Shown here in pieces: positions 7,067 to 14,282 of a stretch of DNA of 20,427 nt. Positions within the stretch are counted from its first letter, which is position 1; each line of letters starts with the position of its first letter. The position numbers and the translations under genes were made by a program. Under the pieces are notes generated by a model. The model was given only the letters and a program-made list of their open reading frames with translations, searched no databases and had not been told where the DNA came from. The stretch comes from RUG023 sp900315435. Lineage in GTDB: Bacteria; Spirochaetota; Spirochaetia; Sphaerochaetales; Sphaerochaetaceae. The stretch covers positions 1 to 20,427 of the forward strand of contig CADAJJ010000039.1 in the NCBI GenBank assembly GCA_902788205.1, in the 5' to 3' direction.

Positions 7067-7867
7067 TCAGTCCAGGAAAGCGGGATTCAACGTCACTCCG
7101 AAGGCCTTGGCCAGCACCCGGAGATTGTCGTCGGTGATGGTGTTGACGATTCCGACACTCTTGGCCTTCAGGTAGATTTCCGCAGCCTTCTCGATGGTGT
7201 GCATCAATCCGAACGCCTCGTCAAAGGAGCTGCCGCTGGCGAAGGCGCCGTGATAGGACCACACGACGGCCGGGTAGTGCTTGATCAGCCTGGCCGTCGC
7301 CTCGGCGATCTCGGTGCCTCCCGGTACCATCCAGGGGACGATGCCGATACCCTCGGGAAAGACCACGGCACACTCGGTCTCGCTCTGCCAGAGGATCCTG
7401 GTCAACGTCTTTGCGTCCGGCTTGATCGTGTAGGTCAGTGCGGTGATGTTGGCCGGATGGGCGTGGTAGATCACCCGGCATTTGCCGCCGGTAGCCCGGA
7501 AGCGGACGGCGTGGTTCAGAAGATGGGTCGGCAGCTCGCTGGTCGGCTTGCCTTCCTCGAGCCCCCAGAGGATCTGGTAGCTTGCGCCTTTGCCATCAAG
7601 CCTGATGATGCCGAAGGAGTGCAGCGGGTCGAGCTGGACGTTGCGCATGTAGCGTCCTGTCCCGGTGACCATGAAATATTCCCCGGCCACCTCGGGAATC
7701 GGCTTGGGAAGCGGGAACGTGCGGGTTCCCTGCAACAGATTCCCGCATTCCGCGACATCCTCCGCGCTCATCCGGTAGGAAAGATTGCCCCCGTTGCGCT
7801 CATGCCAGCCTTGCAGCCATCCATCATCGCACAGCCGTGCGAATCCCTCCATCGCATGTGTCATCAT
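7067..7867 (-). CDS. rhaD: Rhamnulose-1-phosphate aldolase
   Basis: This 266-residue zinc-dependent class II aldolase splits L-rhamnulose-1-phosphate into dihydroxyacetone phosphate and L-lactaldehyde. The Escherichia coli enzyme has 274 residues. The motif SELPTH at 110-115 carries the catalytic Glu (E111). The zinc ligands are H135 and H137 in the HAH motif and H206 in SYHGAF. The start follows the rhaA stop directly: TAA is followed at once by two consecutive ATG codons at 7867 and 7864. The AGGAG inside the end of rhaA is better spaced for the second ATG, so the protein may begin one residue later. It is co-transcribed with rhaA and rhaB. No lactaldehyde reductase or dehydrogenase is seen nearby. 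Confidence 0.96.
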   Translation of the reverse strand: MMTHAMEGFARLCDDGWLQGWHERNGGNLSYRMSAEDVAECGNLLQGTRTFPLPKPIPEVAGEYFMVTGTGRYMRNVQLDPLHSFGIIRLDGKGASYQILWGLEEGKPTSELPTHLLNHAVRFRATGGKCRVIYHAHPANITALTYTIKPDAKTLTRILWQSETECAVVFPEGIGIVPWMVPGGTEIAEATARLIKHYPAVVWSYHGAFASGSSFDEAFGLMHTIEKAAEIYLKAKSVGIVNTITDDNLRVLAKAFGVTLNPAFLD

Positions 7868-9109
7868 TTATCTCCTCTTTGCGAGCACCTGTTTCTCGTA
7901 GTCCTCGACCTTGGAGAGCCAGGAAAGACTCCCGTCCATACCCGCCCTGGCGAGGAATTCCTCCCAGACCGCGCCCCAGTCGAGCGTCTTCAATTCCTCT
8001 TGGCAGGCAAGCAACCGGGTGAAGCGGCAGCCATCCTGCATTTCCTCCATCGCATTTCCGGGCTCCAGAAGGGCGATCAACAGTGCCTTCTGCATGTTGC
8101 GTGCGCCGATGATCCAAGCGGCGATGCGGTTAATCGAGGCATCGAAGAAATCCAGCCCGATCAGCACACGGTCGGTCGCCTTTGCCCGGACGATTTCCTT
8201 TGCCAGCTCCTTCAGTTCGTCTGTCAGCGTCACCACGTGGTCGCTGTCCCACCGTACCGGGCGGGAGACGTGCAGCGGCACATACTTCGCGTAGCAGAGC
8301 AGGGCGGAAAGCTTCTCGCTGACCATTTCGGTCGGGTGGTAGTGCCCGGTGTCCATCAGCTGGTAGACGCCGGGATGCCGGGCCGCGTAGTAGGCGTAGA
8401 ACTCGTTGGAACCGACGGTAAAGGACTCCAGTCCGATGCCGAAGGTCTTGCTTTCCACGCTGTCGATCACGTGGGGCATCTCCTCCTCGAAGATTTGGTC
8501 AAGGCTCTCCTTCAACCGGAGACGGGGTCCCAGACGGTCGGCTGGCACGTCCTTGTACCCGTCGGGAATCCAGACGTTGCAGAGACTGTGTCCGCCCAGT
8601 TGCCCGGCGAAGCTTTCCGCCACACGGCGGCAGCGTTTGCCATGCTCGATCCAGTAGCGGCGCACATTCCCATCCGGACTGGAGAGGGTCAGGTTGTCCT
8701 TGACCATCGGGCTGGAGAAGAACGTGGGGTTGAAGTCCAGCCCCAGATGGTGTTCCTTGGCGAAATCGACCCAGGCTTGGTAGTGTTCCGGCTCGATTTG
8801 GTTCCGTTCCACCGGCTTTTGGGTGACGAGGTAGCTGGCGTGCAGGTTCAGCCGTCTTGAGCCGGGAATCTCCTGCAGGGCGAAGGACAGGTCCTCCATC
8901 AACTCCCCGGGGTTGCGTGCCCGGCCGGGGTAGTTGCCGGTCGTCTGGATGCCGCCTGACAGGTCGGCTCCTCCATTCTCGAAACCCCTTACGTCATCCC
9001 CCTGCCAGCAGTGGAGGCTGACAGGGATGGAAGCGAGCTGCTTGAGGGCAAGCTCGGTGTCGACACCCAGTCCCGCGTAGGTTTCCCGCGCTTCGCTATA
9101 GCGACTCAT
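7868..9109 (-). CDS. rhaA: L-rhamnose isomerase
   Basis: This 413-residue cytoplasmic enzyme interconverts L-rhamnose and L-rhamnulose. The E. coli enzyme has 419 residues. Family motifs are plain: LHCWQGDD near 32-39, GLDFNPTFF at 123-131, a VGSNEF segment, GHYHPTE, SRPVRWDSDHV and IGLDFFDASINR, which together supply the metal-binding Glu, Asp and His residues. The start at 9109 has GGAGG at good spacing and overlaps the rhaB stop by four bases (ATGA). A longer frame extends into rhaB but is not a credible N-terminus. One oddity is FSSP at 131-134, where the E. coli protein has FSHP. Confidence 0.96.
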   Translation of the reverse strand: MSRYSEARETYAGLGVDTELALKQLASIPVSLHCWQGDDVRGFENGGADLSGGIQTTGNYPGRARNPGELMEDLSFALQEIPGSRRLNLHASYLVTQKPVERNQIEPEHYQAWVDFAKEHHLGLDFNPTFFSSPMVKDNLTLSSPDGNVRRYWIEHGKRCRRVAESFAGQLGGHSLCNVWIPDGYKDVPADRLGPRLRLKESLDQIFEEEMPHVIDSVESKTFGIGLESFTVGSNEFYAYYAARHPGVYQLMDTGHYHPTEMVSEKLSALLCYAKYVPLHVSRPVRWDSDHVVTLTDELKELAKEIVRAKATDRVLIGLDFFDASINRIAAWIIGARNMQKALLIALLEPGNAMEEMQDGCRFTRLLACQEELKTLDWGAVWEEFLARAGMDGSLSWLSKVEDYEKQVLAKRR

Positions 9110-10497
9110 TTCTGATTCCTCCGATATGTCTTCGTGTCTATGGAATTGCGCAAGATGTTCCCGGCCTCGGCCATGTCCCGGATTTCCCCGCACTCGATCA
9201 TCTGGCAGAGCAGGTTCCCGTAGGCGGTTCCCTCATCGGGTCCGGCAGTCACCTCCAGGCCGGTCTCGTCGGCGGTCAGCTGGCAGAGATACTGGTCCTT
9301 CGAGCCGCCGCCGACGATGGCGAGGTGGGTGAAGTCCTTTCCTGTGATCCTGGCCAGACGGCCGATCGCCTTCCGGTAGCCGACCGCCAGGCTGTGGTAG
9401 ATGCAGCGGGCAAGTTCTCCGAGGCTTTCGGGTACCGGCTGTCCGCTCTCCTTACAGGCCGAACGAACCTGTCCGACCATGCTCTCGGGGGCGAGAAAGC
9501 GTTCGTCCTCGATATCCACTACCGAGGGGAAGCCCCCGGATGTCCTTGCGGCGTCAGCTAGGTCGGGGAAGGAGAGCGTGTCGTCCCATTCCTTCCGGAT
9601 GCGCTGCAACATCCAGGTTCCCATCAAATTCCTCAAAAGGCGGATGGTTCCCCGATAGCCTCCCTCGTTGGTGAAGTTTTCCCGCATCGCGTCTCCTCCC
9701 AGGTAGGGTCGGTCGGCCACCGTCCCTAGCAGAGACCAGGTGCCGCTGGAAAGGAAGGCGCTGCCAGGCCTGAGCGGGCTGCCGAGTACAGCGCTGGCAG
9801 TGTCATGGCTCGGGGCGGCAATCACGGTGCTCTGCATGCCGGTCACCTTTTCCACCGCTTTGGAGAGGGGGCCGTAGACGGTTCCCGGCTGGACAAGCGG
9901 TTTGAAGAGCCTGCCCGGCAGTCCGAGACGGGCGATGATGCCCATGTCCCAGTTCCGTGCCTGGGCATCGACCAGGGAGGTGGTCGTGGCGTTGGTGTAT
10001 TCCTGATGCATCACTTCGGTCAGCCTCCAGGCCAGATAGTCGGGAATCATCAGCAAATGGAAGGCTTGGTCCAGTTGCTCGGGATGTTCCGCCTTCAATG
10101 CCAGCAGCTGATAGATGGTGTTGAAGGAAAGGTGCTGGATTCCGCAGCGGCGGTAGAGCTCGGGCCAGGGGATGGGGCAGCCTACGTGTTCGGTACGGTG
10201 GTCACGGTAGGCGATCGCATCACCTACCCGCATGCCCTGCTCGTCGAGCAGCACGTAGTCGCACCCCCACGTGTCGATGGCGATGGTGGAGGGGTTGATG
10301 CCTTGCCGGCGGGCTTCCTGCAGTCCCAGCAAGGTTTGGTGGAAGAGTCCGTCCACATCCCAGACCAGATGTCCGTCCTTCTCGGCATATCCATTGGGGA
10401 ACCGGTAGACTACCTGGCACTCGAGGCGCCCGTCCACCAGCTTCCCGCTCAGGATCTTGCCACTGGAGGCGCCAATATCGATCGTCACATGTTCCAT
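9106..10497 (-). CDS. rhaB: Rhamnulokinase
   Basis: This 463-residue FGGY-family sugar kinase phosphorylates L-rhamnulose at C1. The E. coli enzyme has 489 residues. The N-terminal phosphate-binding motif DIGASSGK lies at 7-14, followed by IDTWGCDYVLLD and YRDHRTE in the sugar-binding lobe. PSHDTASAV and SSGTWSLLG lie in the central region, and GGGSKDQYLCQLTAD with the final GTAYGN segment lie in the ATP lobe. It is the first gene of the operon, divergent from the AraC-type gene with 90 bases between start codons. The ATG at 10497 has a weak ribosome-binding site (AGG two bases away). A five-codon open frame (10505-10522) just upstream may couple into it. Confidence 0.96.
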   Translation of the reverse strand: MEHVTIDIGASSGKILSGKLVDGRLECQVVYRFPNGYAEKDGHLVWDVDGLFHQTLLGLQEARRQGINPSTIAIDTWGCDYVLLDEQGMRVGDAIAYRDHRTEHVGCPIPWPELYRRCGIQHLSFNTIYQLLALKAEHPEQLDQAFHLLMIPDYLAWRLTEVMHQEYTNATTTSLVDAQARNWDMGIIARLGLPGRLFKPLVQPGTVYGPLSKAVEKVTGMQSTVIAAPSHDTASAVLGSPLRPGSAFLSSGTWSLLGTVADRPYLGGDAMRENFTNEGGYRGTIRLLRNLMGTWMLQRIRKEWDDTLSFPDLADAARTSGGFPSVVDIEDERFLAPESMVGQVRSACKESGQPVPESLGELARCIYHSLAVGYRKAIGRLARITGKDFTHLAIVGGGSKDQYLCQLTADETGLEVTAGPDEGTAYGNLLCQMIECGEIRDMAEAGNILRNSIDTKTYRRNQK

Positions 10498-10504
10498 ACC
10501 TGTA

Positions 10505-10522
10505 TCATCGGTCTTGTCGCAT
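10505..10522 (-). other. Five-codon upstream open frame before rhaB
   Basis: ATG at 10522 opens a frame of five sense codons (MRQDR) ended by TGA, seven bases before the rhaB ATG. GAGGA lies three bases upstream, better than anything at the rhaB start. It could be a translational-coupling leader or chance. Confidence 0.3.
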
Positions 10523-10537
10523 GGTTCCTCAATTGCC

Positions 10538-10546
10538 AGTATCTCA
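10538..10546 (-). promoter_or_regulatory. Candidate extended -10 for the rhamnose operon
   Basis: On the minus strand TGAGATACT reads as an extended -10 (TGn plus GATACT, four of six consensus bases). No good -35 box stands upstream, which would suit a promoter that depends on the neighbouring AraC-type activator. The leader would be about 34 bases. Confidence 0.35.
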
Positions 10547-10553
10547 CAGCCGA

Positions 10554-10587
10554 TTGTCTTTTCTTACGATCATGATATGCTGTCTAG
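10554..10587 (+). promoter_or_regulatory. Promoter of the AraC-type gene
   Basis: TTGTCT (10554-10559), a 16-base spacer and TATGCT (10576-10581), preceded by TGA (extended -10), form a plausible promoter. The GTG start codon begins exactly six bases after the -10, so transcription probably starts at or next to the start codon. Confidence 0.55.
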
Positions 10588-11520
10588 GTGGATTATCGGG
10601 AGTTTATTGACCAATTTTCGATTCTTACTGAAGAAGAGAAGCACTATCAGCATCTGTTCGAGGAGGGACGGCTGCCCCGGCGGCCGGAACATGTCCGGGG
10701 GGACGGGAATCCGGTGACCCTCGGCGAGGAACTGCTTGCCAGTGGTCGGGATGTCGTAGTGCGCAAGCATCCCTGCTTCCTGCCCGAGTATCCCCACGAC
10801 CATGAGTTCCTGGAAATCGAGGTGGTCGCCAAAGGTTCCTGCAGCCAAGAGATCTACGGCAGCCATGTCCTGATGCGTGAAGGGGACGCGTTGCTGATCG
10901 CCCCGCACACCTACCATGCCATCGGTGTCTTCAGCGCCACCGCCATCATCCTGAACGTGCTTATCCGCATCGAGTCTTTGCGGGATTCCCTTGGATTCGC
11001 CCCCCGGGAGGGAGCTTTGGGAGAGTTCTTCGCGTTGCTTGGCTCCCAAAGCGAAACGCCGGGATGTGTCTTGGTGCATGACTGCGCCGACGCCTTTCCC
11101 CTTGTCGGGGAGATGGCGGCGGCAGAGGGAACACTGTCCCGGTTGCGTCTCGCCGAGTTCTTCTACCGGTTGGGCTTCCATACGGGCGAGGCCCTTGTTT
11201 CCAGCGATGAAAAGAGCCTGCGGCTCGCACGGCTCCTGTCCCGGATCCGCGAGAGCGGGGGTGCGGTCTCATTGAAGGAACTCTCCGATGAGGTCCATAT
11301 CACTCCGACCTATCTTTCCGCCCTGATTCATCAGGAGACGGGCATGACCTTCTCCCAGATTGCCTGCAAGGAGCGGATTGCCCTTGCCTGCTCGTTGCTG
11401 AAGTCCGGTCTTGCCTGCAAGGTGGTCGCCAGCCGGCTTGGCATGCATCCGGAGCGTTTTTGCCGATTCTTCCGGGCTGTGATGGGGACGAGCCCGGGAC
11501 GTTGGAAGACGTCAGGCTGA
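10588..11520 (+). CDS. AraC-family transcriptional regulator of the rhamnose genes
   Basis: This 310-residue protein has an N-terminal cupin-like sensor (HDHEFLEIEVV near 70-80, APHTYHAIG near 106-113). A C-terminal double helix-turn-helix follows at about 226-298, ending in the family signature FCRFFRAVMGTSPGRW. RhaS and RhaR, the classical L-rhamnose regulators, share this architecture. Divergent placement from rhaB supports it as the operon's sensor and activator. The frame has a TAG immediately before the GTG at 10588, so the protein cannot start earlier. There is no Shine-Dalgarno sequence, and a -10 hexamer ends six bases upstream, which suggests a leaderless mRNA. It may also control the importer promoters, but that is inference. 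Confidence 0.9.
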   Translation: MDYREFIDQFSILTEEEKHYQHLFEEGRLPRRPEHVRGDGNPVTLGEELLASGRDVVVRKHPCFLPEYPHDHEFLEIEVVAKGSCSQEIYGSHVLMREGDALLIAPHTYHAIGVFSATAIILNVLIRIESLRDSLGFAPREGALGEFFALLGSQSETPGCVLVHDCADAFPLVGEMAAAEGTLSRLRLAEFFYRLGFHTGEALVSSDEKSLRLARLLSRIRESGGAVSLKELSDEVHITPTYLSALIHQETGMTFSQIACKERIALACSLLKSGLACKVVASRLGMHPERFCRFFRAVMGTSPGRWKTSG

Positions 11521-11549
11521 TTTTCGTGTATGCTGGGGGAGAGGTGCAT

Positions 11550-12221
11550 ATGACTATTACCTACCTGGAAAACTACGGCTATTTGATCGAGGCGGTGAAC
11601 TGCACGATTCTGATCGATTATGTGAAGGGAAAACTTCCCGACATGCGCACGGACAAACCCATCTACGTGCTTGCTTCCAGCCGTGACCCGAACCACTACA
11701 ACGAGCGTATTTTCCGCTTGGACGACCTGTATGACGACGTCTACTACTTTCTTTCCTCTGATATCGAGGGGGGCAACCGCATTCCCAAGGCACGGCAGAA
11801 GCTGGTGACATTCATTCACCCGGACGAGGATTTCTCCCTTGCCCGGTTCCACCTGCACGCCATGCCGACCGGCGCTCTGGGGGTTGCCTTTTCGTTCGAT
11901 GTCAGCACGTTCCGCGTGCTTCATGCCGGTTCCCTGGCCGACGCTTTCCAGCCGACCGACGAGGGCAAGCGTGCCCACCGGCAGTTCCTGAAGGCGCTGG
12001 AGAAGCTGGAACAGGACTATGATATCGCCTTCCTTCCGGCTGATCCCGCCTTGGGCGGCCACATGGCCACCTGCGCCCGCGAGATTGTCGACGGCCGGAG
12101 GATCGGGAAGATTTTTCCGATGGGTTTCCAGAATGACTGGACGGTTCCCGGGCAGCTCTCCAAAGCCTTGGGGCGGGAGGTGGAGCCGGTCCACAAGCGC
12201 GGGCAGGTCTGGGAAGTCTGA
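11550..12221 (+). CDS. MBL-fold protein lacking the metal-binding motif (probable pseudoenzyme)
   Basis: This 223-residue protein resembles UlaG-like MBL-fold proteins (COG2220) in its N-terminal strand pattern (ITYLENYGYLIE, then ILIDYVKG), in HAGSLAD at 125-131 and in the C-terminal LPADPALGG and IFPMGF segments. The HxHxDH loop is degenerate: residues 44-49 read SRDPNH, so both leading histidines and the Asp are lost. The usual HxGD reads HAGS, losing another ligand. It is therefore unlikely to bind two zinc ions. The start at 11550 has a GAGAGG six bases upstream. It follows the AraC-type gene by 29 bases, so the two are probably co-transcribed, suggesting a sensing or accessory role. Confidence 0.78.
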   Translation: MTITYLENYGYLIEAVNCTILIDYVKGKLPDMRTDKPIYVLASSRDPNHYNERIFRLDDLYDDVYYFLSSDIEGGNRIPKARQKLVTFIHPDEDFSLARFHLHAMPTGALGVAFSFDVSTFRVLHAGSLADAFQPTDEGKRAHRQFLKALEKLEQDYDIAFLPADPALGGHMATCAREIVDGRRIGKIFPMGFQNDWTVPGQLSKALGREVEPVHKRGQVWEV

Positions 12222-12226
12222 TGCTG

Positions 12227-13195
12227 TCAGAAACGGATGGTCATGACCCTTTTCGTCGAGGGGTCCAGACACTTGTCCTCGCTGGAAATCCGGTACTGGG
12301 TGATGGTGGCCTGCGCGGCGCTTCCATCGTAGTGCAGGATATACCAGACTGGAGCCTTCTCTGTAAGCATATCGGGTCCGTTCAGACAGGAAAGGGAAAT
12401 TTCCTGGAGGTCGTCGGTGATATGGTAGGGGCCCACCAGCAGATGGCGGTGGCCGTCGATGTAGGCGCTTGCTCCGTACACGACCATGTCATGGATCATC
12501 CGCGCCCGTTCCTCCTCATCGGTAAGGGTCAGGTACGTGTAGACCAGGTTCTGGTCGGAAAGCGGGATGTGGCTGAAAAAGAGTTTTTTGTTGCTGTCCT
12601 TCTTGAGCGCGTCTTCCAGCTTGTCGATCTGGGTCCCCCCGAAATAGCGCCTGCCGGAATCCAGTCCGTACAAGCTGACATCCCCGACCACCAGCTTCCA
12701 CTCCCCAGGTCCGAAATAGGTCAGGAAATGGTCCCTGCCGCTTTTGCGCACGTCGTGGTTGCCTGGGGTGAAAAAGAAGGGAACGGTGCGGCCGCTGCCG
12801 CTTGCCCCGATGAAGTAGGCGTAGGTATCCGATAGGTCTCCCAGATACTGGCGCCTCGCCTCCAGGTACTGGCTCTCGTAGGAGCCGTCGGTCAGGTCCC
12901 CGAGATGGATGAGGAATGAGATGGGAATGCCGTCGCTGGCGCTTCTGTTGGCGTTGTACCAAGTCTGGAACCATGCGAAATTGTCTGGATAATCCTCCGT
13001 TGCCCGCCCGACATGGGTGTCGGTCATGATCAGGGCGTACCAGTCGTTTGCGTTGGTGACCGCTCCGCTTGCGACCAGGTCGATTCCCTCGAAGGTTCCT
13101 GCCTTCTCCAGATCATCATCCTGATGGTCCAACAAGCCGAGCGAGCAGGAGGCGGCCAACAAGAGCACAGTCAGGGCAAGGGCAATGCGTCGCAT
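12227..13195 (-). CDS. Lipoprotein metallophosphoesterase (calcineurin-like)
   Basis: This 322-residue protein has a lipoprotein signal peptide with lipobox LAASC, giving a lipidated Cys17. The calcineurin-like phosphoesterase motifs appear in order: DTH at 59-61, GD at 99-100, GNHD at 145-148, a His at 209 in FSHIPL, and GHRH at 248-251, all metal ligands of the family. It should act on the cell-surface or periplasmic side of a membrane. The substrate is unknown; such enzymes cleave phosphomonoesters or phosphodiesters. The start at 13195 has AAGGAGG. It follows the barrel-like protein gene by a single base, so the two are one operon. Its stop lies five bases from that of the convergent MBL-like gene. 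Confidence 0.9.
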   Translation of the reverse strand: MRRIALALTVLLLAASCSLGLLDHQDDDLEKAGTFEGIDLVASGAVTNANDWYALIMTDTHVGRATEDYPDNFAWFQTWYNANRSASDGIPISFLIHLGDLTDGSYESQYLEARRQYLGDLSDTYAYFIGASGSGRTVPFFFTPGNHDVRKSGRDHFLTYFGPGEWKLVVGDVSLYGLDSGRRYFGGTQIDKLEDALKKDSNKKLFFSHIPLSDQNLVYTYLTLTDEEERARMIHDMVVYGASAYIDGHRHLLVGPYHITDDLQEISLSCLNGPDMLTEKAPVWYILHYDGSAAQATITQYRISSEDKCLDPSTKRVMTIRF

Positions 13196-13196
13196 A

Positions 13197-13847
13197 TCAG
13201 AACCTCCTTGTCACGGCCGTACTGAAACTGATGAGCGTGCAGCTTGTCAGCTCGTTCGGAGCGGCATCGGTAAAGCGCGCGGTTTCCGTCAGGGTGAGAC
13301 TCCACTGGTCGCTGATCTGGTAGCTCATGTCCAGGCTGACAATCGGGGAGAGCCATTGGTACGAATACAGGAAGAGGGAGGAGCTGTCGTAGGAAATGCT
13401 GACATCCACCGGGCCATAGACGGCTCCCATCCAAAGATGCAGGGCGAGGTTCAGGTTGCCGAGGGGTTTGTCCATGTCCTCATGGAACCGGACCATGCCC
13501 TGCGCTCCGACGGTCAGCCCCCCGTAGAAGTGGCGGAAACTGCCCCCGGGCCCGATGGTGGCCTCGTAGTCCAATAGCGAGCCATACGCGTCCACCAGCG
13601 CGTCCCCTTTGTTCTCCCACACCACATGCTTCCCGATTGTTCCGCGGTAGCCCAAGGCGACCTGCCAGGTAGGAGCGCTATGGAAACGAACACCAGTGGT
13701 CAGTCCCTTGTGGGAGAAGAGCAGCTGGGTGTCGAGGCACGTCTCGCTCAGGGTGGTTTCCGTATAGCCAAGGCGCCAGGAGAGGGAAGCCGCACCTAAT
13801 GGCATGACCCCCAGACAGACCGCGATAGCTAAACCTAACTTCCTCAT
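13197..13847 (-). CDS. Putative outer-membrane beta-barrel protein
   Basis: This 216-residue protein has a signal peptide (about residues 1-20, likely cleavage after GAA). The mature part is rich in alternating aromatic and hydrophobic residues with Gly and Ser (for example HFYGGLTVGAQGMVRF and VDVSISYDSSSLFLYSYQW). It ends in a C-terminal Phe (AVTRRF), as outer-membrane barrels often do. I do not recognise a named family. The frame extends far upstream, but the ATG at 13847 is the first that gives a signal peptide. It has no good Shine-Dalgarno sequence and lies exactly six bases after a -10-like TATGAT, so the mRNA may be leaderless. It is in operon with the lipoprotein phosphoesterase. Confidence 0.75.
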   Translation of the reverse strand: MRKLGLAIAVCLGVMPLGAASLSWRLGYTETTLSETCLDTQLLFSHKGLTTGVRFHSAPTWQVALGYRGTIGKHVVWENKGDALVDAYGSLLDYEATIGPGGSFRHFYGGLTVGAQGMVRFHEDMDKPLGNLNLALHLWMGAVYGPVDVSISYDSSSLFLYSYQWLSPIVSLDMSYQISDQWSLTLTETARFTDAAPNELTSCTLISFSTAVTRRF

Positions 13848-13853
13848 GTCCCT

Positions 13854-13859
13854 ATCATA
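13854..13859 (-). promoter_or_regulatory. -10 element of the barrel-phosphoesterase operon
   Basis: TATGAT on the minus strand matches the -10 consensus in five of six positions and lies six bases before the ATG at 13847. The -35 region is poor (TGGAAA at an 18-base spacing) and overlaps a perfect inverted repeat. Confidence 0.5.
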
Positions 13860-13866
13860 AGCCAAT

Positions 13867-13890
13867 AAAGCGATGCATTTCCATCGCTTT
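13867..13890. promoter_or_regulatory. Perfect 9-bp inverted repeat between divergent genes (possible operator)
   Basis: AAAGCGATG and CATCGCTTT (13867-13875 and 13882-13890) are separated by six bases. The repeat lies between the start codons of the divergent barrel and Hpt-like genes, next to both candidate -10 boxes. It has no T-tract and is poorly placed for a terminator, so an operator for a dimeric repressor is the better reading. Confidence 0.5.
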
Positions 13891-13892
13891 CT

Positions 13893-13901
13893 TGGTATAT
13901 T
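13893..13901 (+). promoter_or_regulatory. Extended -10 promoter of the Hpt-like gene
   Basis: TGGTATATT is an extended -10 (TGn plus TATATT) lying 18 bases before the ATG at 13920. No good -35 is seen. The inverted repeat at 13867-13890 covers the spacer region. Confidence 0.5.
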
Positions 13902-13919
13902 GGGACTCGAGAGGACTGT

Positions 13920-14282
13920 ATGGGGCAATTTCTGGACGAATTGGGGAACTGGGGCGCCGATACGGAAGGGGCCATGCGCAACCTGTATGCCGATGAAAAG
14001 TACTATGCCGAGCTGGTGCGGGCCTTTGCCAGGGATCCTCGTATCCGATCTTTGGAAATCGCCATGCGTGCACAGGATTATGCCGATGCCTTCACGCTGA
14101 GCCATGGGTTGATGAACGAGGCCAGGAAATTGGGTCTTGCTCCTCTCTCGGAGCCTCTTTCGCTCTTTGCCGACCGCCTTCGGACTCGTAACTGGAAGGA
14201 CGCGCCCAATTTCTACGGTGCGGTCCAGCAGCAAATCTCACGACTACAGGATTTGGTCAGACGTTCGGACAGTTCTGTTTGA
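13920..14282 (+). CDS. Hpt-domain-like protein (possible phosphotransfer protein)
   Basis: This 120-residue helical protein resembles a stand-alone histidine phosphotransfer domain. Aligning the segment SHGLMNEARKLGL (61-73) with the Hpt signature AHTLKGxxxNLGL places H62 on the phospho-accepting His and matches the following Leu and LGL. The usual Lys-Gly of the signature is Met-Asn here. Paired helices and a following PLSEPLSLFADRLR helix fit the four-helix bundle. The start has GAGAGGA four bases upstream. No histidine kinase or response regulator is nearby. Its 3' end overlaps the convergent ADP-ribosylglycohydrolase gene by 26 bases. The Hpt assignment comes from motif reading only. Confidence 0.65.
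   Translation: MGQFLDELGNWGADTEGAMRNLYADEKYYAELVRAFARDPRIRSLEIAMRAQDYADAFTLSHGLMNEARKLGLAPLSEPLSLFADRLRTRNWKDAPNFYGAVQQQISRLQDLVRRSDSSV

Noticed and set aside
7199..8860. 553-codon open frame on the plus strand opposite rhaD and rhaA
   Set aside because: It is an antisense shadow of two clear rhamnose genes, with no domain and no start signal.
10520..10545. A copy of the importer promoter element (TCCAATTC-NN-GTTCGGT) before rhaB
   Set aside because: Only a CC-NN-AATTG core is shared. The rest does not match, so a common regulator cannot be claimed from this.
10530..10560. TGTGA before rhaB as a CRP site
   Set aside because: The second half-site (TCACA) is absent at the right spacing.
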